This document shows positions 53,766 to 62,442 of a DNA stretch of 64,000 nt, one piece after another. The position numbers were made by a program, and so were the translations under genes. The DNA is from DASUPK01 sp963795665 (GTDB lineage Bacteria > Actinomycetota > Thermoleophilia > Solirubrobacterales > 70-9). How positions within the stretch are numbered: the first letter of the stretch is position 1; each line of letters starts with the position of its first letter. The stretch is from positions 186,001 through 250,000 of the forward strand of contig CAWCIP010000014.1 of assembly GCA_963795665.1 (NCBI GenBank). The letters run 5' to 3'. Below the pieces are notes generated by a model. That model did no database searches. It was not told the origin of the DNA and worked only from the letters and a program-made list of their open reading frames with translations.

Positions 53766-55022
53766 TCATTCGTCCTCGAAGTCGAAGTCCTGGGGCGGGC
53801 CCTTCTCGAACCAGAGCCCCTCCTCGCCCTCTTCCTCCTCGTAGGTCTCCTCCGGATCGAGCGTTCCGCCCTCGTAGACCTCCTCGTCCTCGAGCGCCGG
53901 CCTGACCTCGGTCCCGGGCTCCTCGGCCGGAGGCTCGGTGCCGGAAACGGGCTCCTCGGCGTAAGGCTTCTCCTCCTCGAGGTAGGGCGCCTCCTCCTCC
54001 GCCGGCCCGAGTGCCTCGAAGTCGTCATCCGCAGGCGCCGGCCCCGGTGAGGCGAGTGGATCCTCGTCGGTCTCGAAGTCGTAGAGCGCCGGCCCGCCCG
54101 GCTCCCCGCCGTCCTCCTCCTCTGCGAGCGACTCGGCTGCCGGCACCGACTCCTCGCTGGAGGGCGCCTCCTCGCCGGGCTCATGCTCCGGCTCGAATCC
54201 CGGCTCGGCCGGGAGTGGCGGCAGGCCACCGGTCTCCCCCGGCGCGGGATGCTCCTGAGTGGGGACATCCACCCTGCCACGCGCCCGGCCGGGCGGCTCG
54301 GTGCCGCTCGAGGGTGGCGGCGGTGGCGGATCGGGGACCGAGCTCTCCGGCTCCGGCTCCGGCTCGGGCTCAGGCTCCGGGGGAGGCGGCTCGGCCACCT
54401 CCGGCTCTGGAGGCGCGGCGGGCGCGGGAGGCTCCGCCAGGTCCTCGGGCGGAGGCGCATGGGGTGCGGCGGCGTCCTCCGGGAAAGGCTCCTCCTCCGC
54501 GATCAGGTCCTCGAGGGATTCCGATGGCGGCTCGTCGAGGCGCTCCTGGCCCGGGATCTCATCCTGCCCCGGGAGCTCGAACTGGCCGGGGGCCGCGTCG
54601 AGGCCCTCCGGCGGGCTGATCGGCTCGGCGTCATCAAGCCCCTCCGGCGGGCTGATCGGCTCGACAGCGCCAAGGCCCTCGGGTGGGCTGATGGGCTCGG
54701 CCGGGGACTGGGGCTGGTCCTCCTGCGTTCCGGGCTCGGAAGGACGAAGGCCTTCGGGTTCGACCAGCCTCGTCGGCTCCTCCCCGCCCACGTCGGGCTC
54801 GCTCAGGCCGCCGGGGGTCTCAGAGGGGGCCGCGCCGGGACGCTCCGCCTCCGCCGTACCGGTCGAGGAGACCTCGTTGAAGAGCTCATTGGCCGCGAAC
54901 GGATCCGGGCGATCGGTCGAGCCGAACGCCTCATCTTCGATCTCGCGCAGATCGGCGTCGCGGGCGCCGTGCCTGCGCTTCAGATCGAGGTGTTCGCGAA
55001 TCGCGTCGTCGAGTATTCCCAT
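53766..55022 (-). CDS. Highly acidic, proline-rich disordered protein
   Basis: A 418-residue protein. Only the first 34 residues (GILDDAIREHLDLKRRHGA, DADLREIEDEAFG) look folded, as an amphipathic helix pair. The rest is Glu/Pro/Ala-rich and disordered. It contains three tandem copies of an 11-residue unit around EPISPPEGL, poly-Pro and PEPEPEPEPE stretches, and an acidic C-terminus QDFDFEDE. There is no signal peptide or membrane helix, so it is cytoplasmic. The conserved-looking ends suggest specific binding at both termini, with the middle as a spacer. No function is known to me. It sits between gdhA and a diguanylate cyclase on the same strand as the latter. Confidence 0.7.
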   Translation of the reverse strand: MGILDDAIREHLDLKRRHGARDADLREIEDEAFGSTDRPDPFAANELFNEVSSTGTAEAERPGAAPSETPGGLSEPDVGGEEPTRLVEPEGLRPSEPGTQEDQPQSPAEPISPPEGLGAVEPISPPEGLDDAEPISPPEGLDAAPGQFELPGQDEIPGQERLDEPPSESLEDLIAEEEPFPEDAAAPHAPPPEDLAEPPAPAAPPEPEVAEPPPPEPEPEPEPEPESSVPDPPPPPPSSGTEPPGRARGRVDVPTQEHPAPGETGGLPPLPAEPGFEPEHEPGEEAPSSEESVPAAESLAEEEDGGEPGGPALYDFETDEDPLASPGPAPADDDFEALGPAEEEAPYLEEEKPYAEEPVSGTEPPAEEPGTEVRPALEDEEVYEGGTLDPEETYEEEEGEEGLWFEKGPPQDFDFEDE

Positions 55023-55133
55023 GATGCGCGGTCTGACCGCCTCGAGGGTTCAAAGCTTAGGTGCTGAGGCGCACATGTGATAGCTGGATCGTCGCCTGGA
55101 CCTGCACCCGAGCGACCAATTTACGGCTGTTGC

Positions 55134-56432
55134 CTAGCCCCTTCGCTCGCTGCTCTCGTGGCGGGCGCGGCACGAATCTGGTTCTTTCCGGCCCTCTTGG
55201 CTCGCAAGCAGGGCCCTGTCCGCCGCGTCGACCAGGGAGTCGAGGTCCTCGGCGGAGTCCGGGATCGTCGCCACGCCGACGCTGATCGTGACGCCCATCG
55301 ATCCCCCCTCCCTGAGGGGCACCTGCGTGGATCGCATGCGCTCGCCGAGGCGCTCGCCGAGGATGCCCGCGCCCTCGCGCCCGGTCTCGACGAGGATCAG
55401 GGCGAGCTCGTCCCCGCCGTAGCGTGCCGCCACGTCGATCGATCGTGTCGCTTCCCGAATGACGTCGGCGACCCTCTCGAGGACGATGTCGCCCTGCATG
55501 TGCCCCTGTTGATCGTTGATCTGCTTGAAGTCGTCGACATCGAGAATGATCAGCGAGATCGGGTGCCCGAAGCGCCTGGAGCGCGCGACCTCCCGCTCGA
55601 GGGTCTCCGCCATGTAGCGCCGATTCCATAGACCGGTCAGCGGATCGGTGACGGCCTGCTCCGCAACCCGCTGATGAAGGCGCGTCAGAGTCCGGGCGAG
55701 GGCCCACGCCAGGACGACGGCGGCGACCAGGAACCAGGCCAGGATGGCGAGCGCCGGAGGTCCGATCCCAAGCACTCCCCCCGACTTGGGCGGCCCGAGC
55801 AGCAGCACGGTCTCGCCGTCCCTTGCGTCGAGGCTGATCGCATGGCCGCGATACTCGACCCCTCCGATCGTCAGGTCCGCCGTCTCGTCTGGCCGCAGCA
55901 CCTCCGGCGGCGGCGTCACCGTGGACGCCAGGGTCGTGTTCCCTCGGCTCAGCACGACCTCTCGATCGGTCAGGCGACGAACGGCGGCGGCGTACTGGTC
56001 CGCCGTCGTGGTCGACAGGCGGATGGCGCCGACGGGGCGCGCGTTCTCCGTCAGGCCCACCCGGGCGAACGCCACCGCATCGACGGGTCCGGCAGCCGCC
56101 ATCTGACGGCCGGCGTTGTCGAGGACCTCGACCCTGATCACACCGGGCTCGCGCCGGGCGCTGCGGACGAACGCACGAAGACGGGATGGGTCGACCACCC
56201 TCAGCGCCGCGGCCAGTTCCGGGTCTCGCGCGAGGCGCTTGGCGTCCGCCGTGGCGTCCTCCGTGCGGCCCCCGTAGACCGCGACCGCGGTCTGCAGGCC
56301 TGCCGCGAGCCGCGCGTCGGCCTTGCCCTGCTGCGAATCGCTGTTGACGAACAGCAGGATGGCGATCAGCGCCGCGGTGGGCACGATCGCAAGCAGTAGG
56401 AAGAAGAGCGCCAGGCGCCGTCCAAACCTCAC
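55134..56432 (-). CDS. Membrane diguanylate cyclase (GGDEF domain)
   Basis: A 432-residue sensor. Two transmembrane helices (ALFFLLLAIVPTAALIAILLFV and PPALAILAWFLVAAVVLAWAL) bracket an extracytoplasmic sensory domain of about 190 residues (dCACHE-like in layout). The GGDEF domain follows: DPLTGLWNRRYM, ILDVDDFKQINDQQGH and active site RYGGDELALIL (GGDEL, a working variant in other cyclases). An inhibitory site R-S-I-D lies five residues before GGDEL, so feedback by c-di-GMP is likely. No EAL domain. The GGDEF motif implies c-di-GMP synthesis; the signal sensed is unknown. Confidence 0.9.
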   Translation of the reverse strand: MRFGRRLALFFLLLAIVPTAALIAILLFVNSDSQQGKADARLAAGLQTAVAVYGGRTEDATADAKRLARDPELAAALRVVDPSRLRAFVRSARREPGVIRVEVLDNAGRQMAAAGPVDAVAFARVGLTENARPVGAIRLSTTTADQYAAAVRRLTDREVVLSRGNTTLASTVTPPPEVLRPDETADLTIGGVEYRGHAISLDARDGETVLLLGPPKSGGVLGIGPPALAILAWFLVAAVVLAWALARTLTRLHQRVAEQAVTDPLTGLWNRRYMAETLEREVARSRRFGHPISLIILDVDDFKQINDQQGHMQGDIVLERVADVIREATRSIDVAARYGGDELALILVETGREGAGILGERLGERMRSTQVPLREGGSMGVTISVGVATIPDSAEDLDSLVDAADRALLASQEGRKEPDSCRARHESSERRG

Positions 56433-56508
56433 GCTGAGACAGCGTATCCTTGGCCCCCGGCTCGCTTGACAGGTCCCCTGCGAGCCAACATATGTCCCAC
56501 CTCAATGC

Positions 56509-56581
56509 GGGGCTATAGCTCAGTTGGGAGAGCGCCTGGATCGCACCCAGGAGGTCGCCGGTTCGAGTCCGGCTAGCTCCA
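56509..56581 (+). tRNA. tRNA-Ala (CGC)
   Basis: The acceptor GGGGCTA pairs with TAGCTCC and includes G3-U70. The D arm GCTCAGTTGGGAGAGC, the anticodon stem CCTGG/CCAGG with loop ATCGCAC (anticodon CGC), and the T arm with GGTTCGAGTCC are intact. Discriminator A; CCA not encoded. Confidence 0.93.
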
Positions 56582-56600
56582 CTTCCTCAGCGTGTCGCGG

Positions 56601-58661
56601 CTACCGCGTGTACGCGAGCTTCCACATGCGCAGGTAGGCCTCGGCCGAGCGGAAGAGCGGTCCAAGAGCCGCGCGGCCTCCGTGCTGCTGCATGTCTGCC
56701 ACCAGGTCAGCGATCAGGCCGTAGTGAGCGACGCCGTCGACGTTCAGGTCGAAGCCGCGATCCCCGGACTGCTGGCGCTGGAAGAGGACCTTGCCGTCGT
56801 AGGAGCGGAATGGGTAGGCGAGGGGCGATTGAGCCGCATCGGGCCTCGGGCCGGGCAGCGACGAGAAGCCGCCCGTGTCGGTACCGAGACCGACGCCGAA
56901 GTAGTGGCGCTTGCTTCGGTACGTGCTCAGCGTCTCTATCTTCGCCGCCAGCTTGGGCGCCGTGTCCGGCGTCGCCGCCGCGACTCCCCCGAGGCTGTAG
57001 AGCTCCCTGAGCTGCCCCGGGGTCCACTCCCCGCCGGTCCCGGTGTGGCTCGAGACCAGCGGATAGCGGTGAGCCTTGGCCATCCGCAGGACGCTCTCAC
57101 GGGCGATCTCGCTCATGTGGTCGGCCTCGATCAGCATGTGGTTCGCCATCAGCCGCTTGATCAGATAGGCCCCGAGCGGCGTCAGACCCTTCGCGTTGCA
57201 CTGTGGGCCGGGCGGATAGGCCGGCATGCCCGCCTGGGCCAGGGGCTCAGCGGCCGGGAAGAAGTTCGCCAGCACGCCCAGCTCGCCCTTGCTCAGGGTG
57301 TCCACGCTCTCGCCCTGCCCGGGCTCCGGGCAGGGCCCGGTCCGGAAGTAGTGCCCCGTCTGGAAGGCCTCGAGGATGTTGATGAAGGTCCCCTTGCCGT
57401 CTCCCTCCAGAGCGGCACCGCCGAAGGCGTTGTCGGTCCAGTGCATCGGGAAGACGCTTCGCACCCCCAGGCGACGGGCCCTGCGGATGCCGCGGTCTAT
57501 GTCGCGCCGTCCACACTGCGGGACGTCCATCCGCTCGCCGCAACCGAACAGGTTCGACGACTCGATCCCGATCAACACCGCCATGCGGCCCCGCTCGATC
57601 GCCCGGCGCGCCTGGCGCGGGTTGTAGACCAGGCGGAACCACCCCCTGCCCCGGCCGCCGGCCTGGGCGTCGATGTAGTTCTGCAGCCCGCGCAGAGTCT
57701 GGATCTGCCTGCGAACCGACTCGGACTCGTCGCAGCTGTTCGACCTGACGGGCTCGATCTCGCAGATCGGCTGGTCGTCGACCGTCTGGGCGACCACCAG
57801 GCGCTCGCCGGCCATCCAGGCTCGCTTCAGCCACACGTAATAGGTCTGCTGGTGGGTGATCGTGTCGTGGACCGGCCACCCGGCGAAGGTCGGCCATCCG
57901 TGGGTGTCGTGCGTCCCGAAGGGAATCCCCGCCCGCAGCAGATTGCCGGTTACGTCCAGGCCGCCGTCGGCGCCGTGGACACCCGCGTCCTGCCCGAGCG
58001 CCCGGGTGATGCCATAGCGGTCGAAGGGCTCGCCGGAGATCACCGATCCCCCGGCGCGCTGGTTCGCGGTGATGTGCAGGTGCATGTCGGCGAACCCGAA
58101 GACATCGCCCTTGCGGTTCGTCCCGCGGAACGGCCTGCCGCTCGCGTTCAGGCGCGCCTCCGGGAAGGGCCTGCAGCCCCGGTCACGGACGAGCTCGAAC
58201 AGCCGAGCACGATCCCCGGACTTCGCACCGAGCTGGTGGACCCGGCCGGATGCGGATGCCCCGAGCTGACCCCCGTCGGCGAGCGAAACGAGCTCCACCG
58301 CCCGCCTCGTCGCGGCATGCACGGCCCACTCCGTCGCCGGGCTCGGCGAAGCATCGCGGCCGACAGCCCCACCGGAACGGGCGCTGAGCAACCCCTCCGC
58401 CTGATCCTGCGGGAGATAGCTGCGCAGAGTGGAGGGCTTCCAGAAGAAGGCGGCGGCGCCCGCCTTCGTGGAGCCGTCGGCGCGATAGCCGTCGCCGGAG
58501 ACGACCAGGAAACGGCCGCTCGCCGCCGAGCGGAGCGCAAAGCAGCCGTTGGCGAGCTGCGGTCCGGTCACCCCTCGTCCCGCCGCCTGGCTGAGCGCAG
58601 GGAGTCCGAGCGCGGAGATCGCCGCGGCGACGGCCAGACTTCCTGTCAGGAGCCGACGCAT
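56601..58661 (-). CDS. Secreted M19/amidohydrolase-like protein with N-terminal lectin-like region
   Basis: A 686-residue exported protein. The signal peptide is LLTGSLAVAAAISALGLPALSQA. The next 130 residues (CFALRSAASGRFLVVSGDGY, ...) resemble a beta-trefoil or fascin-like module. A TIM-barrel hydrolase region starts at FGFADMHLHITANQ (metal ligands D-x-H-x-H). It continues with GIPFGTHDTHGWPTF, VLIGIESSNLFGC, MHWTDNAFGG, LIEADHMSE, PLVSSHTGTG and GVGLGTDTGGFSSLPGP, which parallel the His and Asp ligands of membrane dipeptidase (M19). It probably needs one or two metals. The substrate is unknown; a dipeptide or an amide is the default guess. Confidence 0.7.
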   Translation of the reverse strand: MRRLLTGSLAVAAAISALGLPALSQAAGRGVTGPQLANGCFALRSAASGRFLVVSGDGYRADGSTKAGAAAFFWKPSTLRSYLPQDQAEGLLSARSGGAVGRDASPSPATEWAVHAATRRAVELVSLADGGQLGASASGRVHQLGAKSGDRARLFELVRDRGCRPFPEARLNASGRPFRGTNRKGDVFGFADMHLHITANQRAGGSVISGEPFDRYGITRALGQDAGVHGADGGLDVTGNLLRAGIPFGTHDTHGWPTFAGWPVHDTITHQQTYYVWLKRAWMAGERLVVAQTVDDQPICEIEPVRSNSCDESESVRRQIQTLRGLQNYIDAQAGGRGRGWFRLVYNPRQARRAIERGRMAVLIGIESSNLFGCGERMDVPQCGRRDIDRGIRRARRLGVRSVFPMHWTDNAFGGAALEGDGKGTFINILEAFQTGHYFRTGPCPEPGQGESVDTLSKGELGVLANFFPAAEPLAQAGMPAYPPGPQCNAKGLTPLGAYLIKRLMANHMLIEADHMSEIARESVLRMAKAHRYPLVSSHTGTGGEWTPGQLRELYSLGGVAAATPDTAPKLAAKIETLSTYRSKRHYFGVGLGTDTGGFSSLPGPRPDAAQSPLAYPFRSYDGKVLFQRQQSGDRGFDLNVDGVAHYGLIADLVADMQQHGGRAALGPLFRSAEAYLRMWKLAYTR

Positions 58662-58688
58662 CCCGCCGGAAACCTAATCTATCCGCGC

Positions 58689-59300
58689 TTGGCGCCCACG
58701 CAAGTCGACACCCCCTCCGGCCCCGCTCGGGTCCACCTGCACCCGGCCGGCGCTTCGAAAGGCGCTCTCGTCCTCGGACACGGGGCCGGCGGCGGAGTCG
58801 AGGCGCCCGATCTCGTCGCAGCGACCGGTGCCGCGGTCGAAGAGGGACTCACGGTCGCGCTCGTCGAGCAGCCCTACCGCGTCGCGGGCCGCCGCTCGCC
58901 CGCCGGCGCCAAGCAGCTCGACGCGGCATGGATGGCGGTGGTCGAGCACCTGCGGGCGAACGAGCTGTCGAGCGTGCCGCTCGTCGTCGGTGGGCGGTCG
59001 CTCGGCGCCCGCGTGGCCTGCCGCACCGTCGAGGCGACCGGAGCGGTGGCCGTGCTCTGCCTGGCGTTCCCGCTGCTTCCGCCGCGCCGCGGCGACAAGC
59101 CGCCTCAGACCCGCCTGCCGGAGCTGGAGGCGGTGGAGCTCCCGGTGCTCGTCGTCCAGGGCGAGAGCGACCGCTTCGGCATGCCGCCGCCCGGCCCGAA
59201 GCGGGAGGTGGTCAAGGTGCGCGGGGATCACGGACTGAAGGCCGACCCCGAGGCGATCGCAGCCGCCGTCCGCGCCTGGCTGTCGGCGCTCGCGCTCTAG
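58689..59300 (+). CDS. Alpha/beta hydrolase of the KAT3/Tex30-like group
   Basis: A 203-residue alpha/beta hydrolase. GALVLGHGAGGGVEAPDL forms the oxyanion region, VEQPYRVAGRRSPA is typical of this group, and the nucleophile Ser is in VVGGRSLGARVA (G-R-S-L-G). The acid is probably in VVQGESDRFGMP and the His in GDHGLKADPEA. The TTG at 58689 is the only plausible start near the beginning of similarity. It is divergent from the M19-like gene and converges with the winged-helix gene (4-nt overlap). The substrate is unknown. Confidence 0.8.
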   Translation: MAPTQVDTPSGPARVHLHPAGASKGALVLGHGAGGGVEAPDLVAATGAAVEEGLTVALVEQPYRVAGRRSPAGAKQLDAAWMAVVEHLRANELSSVPLVVGGRSLGARVACRTVEATGAVAVLCLAFPLLPPRRGDKPPQTRLPELEAVELPVLVVQGESDRFGMPPPGPKREVVKVRGDHGLKADPEAIAAAVRAWLSALAL

Positions 59301-60352
59301 CCGGAATGAAGCGCCGCCAGGCGCTCGCCCTCGTCGCGCAACTGCCGACGGGCCGCGGCGTCGATCCTGCCGAACGGCTCGGTCTTCACCTTCCCCTTCT
59401 CGTAGCGCCAGCTGCCGGCGACCCGGCCATCGACCAGGAAGGTCGGGACCGACTGCGGGGTCTTCGCGCTGAAGACCCTCGGACGATGCTCCTCCGGGAG
59501 GATCCCGGCGCGACGGGCATGAACGAGCAGCGTCGCGTCCCAGGTCGGCAGGAAGCGAACGGGAGCCGGTGTCTCGGGATCCGGGAGGGGCGCCCGCGGC
59601 AGGTCGAGCAGCTCCGCGCCGTCCTCCGCCTCGAAGCGGCGCAGCCTGATCCGCTCGAGGGCGGGCTCCACCCGCGTGGGGTGTAGCCCCGCCCAATTGG
59701 CGATCTCGGGCACGGTCGCCGGGCCGAAGCCGCGCAGGTAGCGCCGGACCAGGTGCGCGATTCCATCGGCCTCCGCGTTCTTGGGAGCCGGTCCGATCCA
59801 GTGCTCCGCGGCGGCGTAGAGGTCCGCGCGGCGACGGTCCCAGGTGCCCGACGGAGGGACCCGGACCAGGTCCAGCCACATGTTGACGCCGTTGGTGACG
59901 ACGCTGTCGGAGCCGAGCAGCTCGTGGATCTCCTTGCGGGTCATCGTCCCTGCCCCGATGCGGCTTCTCAGCTTGCGCGCGAGCGCCGCCATCTGCGACC
60001 CGGTGTAGTCACGGCGGTAGGAGGCGTTGAGCCACGCCTCCCGGCGGCCCTGCCGGACGCCGAGCGCCGCGGGCCAGTAGTCCGCCTTCGAGACGAGATG
60101 GATGGTGGCGCGCATCAGCGTTCCCTGGGCAACCGTGCCCCGCTCGAGCCCTCGGTCGAGTTGCTCCCGCTCGAACCCCACCATCCTCGACCAGAGGCCG
60201 ATGTACATCGAGGGCGCGTACTGGGCCTGCAGCGTCCCCATCCGGTCCAGGACCGCCGGGATCGGCCCCTTCACCCGCTCCAGGAGCATCTGGCGCGCGA
60301 GCAGCGCCCGGTTCAGATCGCGTTCGTGGAGGATCCGTTCGGGAGCGCCCAC
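59297..60352 (-). CDS. Winged-helix DNA-binding protein (HTH_42/YcaQ-AlkX type)
   Basis: A 351-residue protein with LARQMLLERVKGPIPAVLDRMGTLQAQYAPSMYIGLWSRM at the N-terminus, TLMRATIHLVSKADYW, YLRGFGPATVPEIANWAGL and VRFLPTWDATLL. These match the winged-helix family that includes the crosslink-repair glycosylases YcaQ/AlkZ and AlkX, for which the QxQ motif (here LQAQ) is catalytic in AlkZ. The LQAQYAP motif is kept, so DNA glycosylase activity is possible. Many family members remain untested. Confidence 0.8.
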   Translation of the reverse strand: MGAPERILHERDLNRALLARQMLLERVKGPIPAVLDRMGTLQAQYAPSMYIGLWSRMVGFEREQLDRGLERGTVAQGTLMRATIHLVSKADYWPAALGVRQGRREAWLNASYRRDYTGSQMAALARKLRSRIGAGTMTRKEIHELLGSDSVVTNGVNMWLDLVRVPPSGTWDRRRADLYAAAEHWIGPAPKNAEADGIAHLVRRYLRGFGPATVPEIANWAGLHPTRVEPALERIRLRRFEAEDGAELLDLPRAPLPDPETPAPVRFLPTWDATLLVHARRAGILPEEHRPRVFSAKTPQSVPTFLVDGRVAGSWRYEKGKVKTEPFGRIDAAARRQLRDEGERLAALHSG

Positions 60353-60372
60353 TCGTCAGGCAGCGGCCGGGC

Positions 60373-60759
60373 TCACAGACCGGTCGCTGTACTGCGGTGC
60401 GGGAAACCCGGCGCGTTCTGCGCCTGCCTCGCAGCGGCCGGGGTGACGACGATGTCGGCCTCCCGGCACGCCTTCCTGATCGTCTCGGACCCGGGCGCGG
60501 TGCCGGTCTGGTGCTTCGCGCAGACGAACTCGGCCTGCCTGCCGCAGGCGTCCACGGGCTCCGCACCCATGACGCCTGGGATGATCGCGTAGATGCAGCC
60601 CGGGCCGGCCTTCGGCGCCGAGTTCCCTGCGGTCGCCAGGACCACCGCCAGGATCGCGATCACGCTCACCGCGACGGCGCCGATCGCCACGTTGCGCTCG
60701 CGCCGGGTGAGCTTGCGAAGCGGCGTATTGACGCGCTCCCAGTGTCCTTGCAGGGGCAT
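60373..60759 (-). CDS. Small membrane-anchored protein with conserved-looking Cys
   Basis: A 128-residue protein. A basic N-terminus (NTPLRKLTRRERN) precedes one transmembrane helix (VAIGAVAVSVIAILAVVLATAG). The external part has four Cys (PGCIYAIIPGVMGAEPVDACG, AEFVCAKH, IRKACREA) that could form two disulfides. The ATG at 60759 is preferred over upstream in-frame starts that add no helix. It is divergent from the amtB leader. No family recognised. Confidence 0.6.
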   Translation of the reverse strand: MPLQGHWERVNTPLRKLTRRERNVAIGAVAVSVIAILAVVLATAGNSAPKAGPGCIYAIIPGVMGAEPVDACGRQAEFVCAKHQTGTAPGSETIRKACREADIVVTPAAARQAQNAPGFPHRSTATGL

Positions 60760-60928
60760 GGATCGCGGCAGGTTAGCGGGTCGCACCAGGGGCGGATTTG
60801 GCCTGATTTCCGCTCGTAGCGGGAGTTTGCCTGCCCGCCCGCGGGTCGTTCCGACATGGTGGCGAGTGCCGCCGGCGAATCTTTGGACCCTTGTATGTAC
60901 CGACGGCACCCCGCCCCCGGCACGCTTC

Positions 60929-60983
60929 GACCTGCCATTGGGCAGGTCCCTCTAGGAGGGGCGTTTCTGCGTTTGGGGCGCCC
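60929..60983 (+). promoter_or_regulatory. Structured leader of amtB
   Basis: Hairpin 1: GACCTGCC (60929-60936) / GGCAGGTC (60941-60948). Hairpin 2: CCCTC (60948-60952) / GAGGG (60956-60960). Hairpin 3: GGGCG (60959-60963) / CGCCC (60979-60983). Hairpins 2 and 3 share bases 60959-60960, so they compete. The set ends 37 nt before the amtB ATG, consistent with an attenuator or unknown riboswitch. Confidence 0.4.
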
Positions 60984-61020
60984 GGCTCTGCCCTTACCGA
61001 GAAAGGAAAACACCACGCTA

Positions 61021-62336
61021 TGGATTTGAATTGGTTGAGTCCAGGCGACAACGCTTGGCAGATGACAGCCTCGACCCTGGTCGGGCTGATGAGCGTGCCC
61101 GGACTCGTCGTCCTCTATGGCGGCGTGATGCAGAAGCGCTGGTCCGTGAACTCGATGATGATGGCCTTCATCGCGTTCGCCCTGGTGCTGATCGTCTGGG
61201 TGCTCTACGGCTACAAGCTGGGCTTCGGCGCACCGATGCACGTCTTCGGCGCGGACCACGGATTCTTCGCGAACCTGTGGGGTAAGCCCGGAGCGATCCT
61301 GAACAGCGACGACCTGCTCAAGCAGGGCAACATCCCGAACGTCGGAGACGTGGTGTTCCCGCAGTCGACACTGGCTTACTTCCAGTTCGTCTTCGCGGCG
61401 ATCACCCCGATCCTGATGCTCGGGTCCGTCCTGGGCCGGATCAACTTCCGGGCCTGGATCCCGTTCGTGATCGTGTGGTCGAGCTTGATCTACACGGTCA
61501 ACGCCTTCCTGATCTGGGGTGGCGGCTATTTCGCACAGCATGGCGCCCTCGACTTCTCCGGCGGTTACGTGATTCACCTCGCCGCGGGCGTCTCGGGCTT
61601 CGTCGCTGCGGCGGTCATCGGGCCCAGGTTGCAGCGTGATCGAGAGATCGATGCACCGAACAACCTGTTGATGGTCGCCACCGGAGCGGGCCTTCTGTGG
61701 CTCGGCTGGAACGGCTTCAACGGCGGTGACCCGTACCTGGCGAACGACATCGCCTCCGCAGCTGTTCTGAACACGAACCTGTGCACAGCAGTGGCGCTGC
61801 TGGTCTGGGTGGGTTGCGATTACGCGACCGGTCACAAGCCCAGCCTGATCTCGAGCGTCAACGGGATGATCACCGGACTCGTGGCGATCACTCCCGGCGC
61901 CGGTTTCGTCAACGGCTGGGGCGCGATGGCGATCGGCGTGATCGCTGCGGTGATCGTCTATTTCGCGCTCAACTACCTGAGCCGGGCGGCACCCTTCCGC
62001 AAGGTCGACGACACGCTGGGCGTGGTGTACACGCACGGCTTCGCCGGCCTGGCGGGTGGCCTGCTCACCGGCGTCTTCGCCAACGAGGCCATGGGCAGTG
62101 CCCCCGGCCTGGTCTCAGGCAGCGGGCACCTGCTCGGTTGGCAGGCGCTGACCGCGCTCTGGGTGATCGCGTTCTCCGCGATCGGGACGTTCATCCTGCT
62201 GAAGATCATCGGGCTGTTCGTCTCGCTCCGAATGACCGAGGAGGAGATGGAAGAGGGCGACCTGGCCGTTCACGGCCACGAGGTCTACCCCTCGGACGTG
62301 CCCTCCCTGGCGTATCCGTCCGGAGCGTCCGGCTAG
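61021..62336 (+). CDS. amtB: Ammonium transporter
   Basis: An 11-helix ammonium channel of 438 residues. The pore His pair is in YVIHLAAGVSGF and VYTHGFAGLAGG; GLVVLYGGVM and LWLGWNGFNGGD are family motifs. A cytoplasmic tail (SLRMTEEEMEEGD onward) would be the PII-binding or regulatory part. A ribosome site (GAGAAAGGA) precedes the ATG. No glnK follows. Three hairpins lie upstream, and a strong hairpin follows the stop. Together with gdhA it provides ammonium uptake and assimilation. Confidence 0.95.
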
Positions 62337-62366
62337 TCGGATTCGATCCGGCTCAATTGAAGGTCT

Positions 62367-62402
62367 GACCGCCGCCCCCGCCGCAAGGTGGGGGCGGCGG
62401 TC
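62367..62402. terminator. Bidirectional terminator between amtB and LysR
   Basis: GACCGCCGCCCCC (62367-62379) pairs perfectly with GGGGGCGGCGGTC (62390-62402): 13 bp, 10-nt loop. It can stop transcription from both converging genes. Confidence 0.85.
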
Positions 62403-62442
62403 GTTGCGAGGGTGCTCCGAAGCGAAGCGAGGAGCAACCCGT

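Noticed and set aside
54300..54420. Tandem CCGGCTCCGG-like DNA repeats considered as a repeat array
   Set aside because: They encode the Pro-Glu-rich stretch of the acidic protein in frame; coding explains the periodicity and there are no spacers as in CRISPR.
56592..58660. A long open frame opposite the M19-like gene that runs into the alpha/beta hydrolase
   Set aside because: Only the last 203 codons match a family; the rest is antisense to a secreted protein with clear signal peptide and metal ligands.
61021..62336. A PII-type regulator gene next to amtB
   Set aside because: None is present; the next gene is a convergent LysR regulator.
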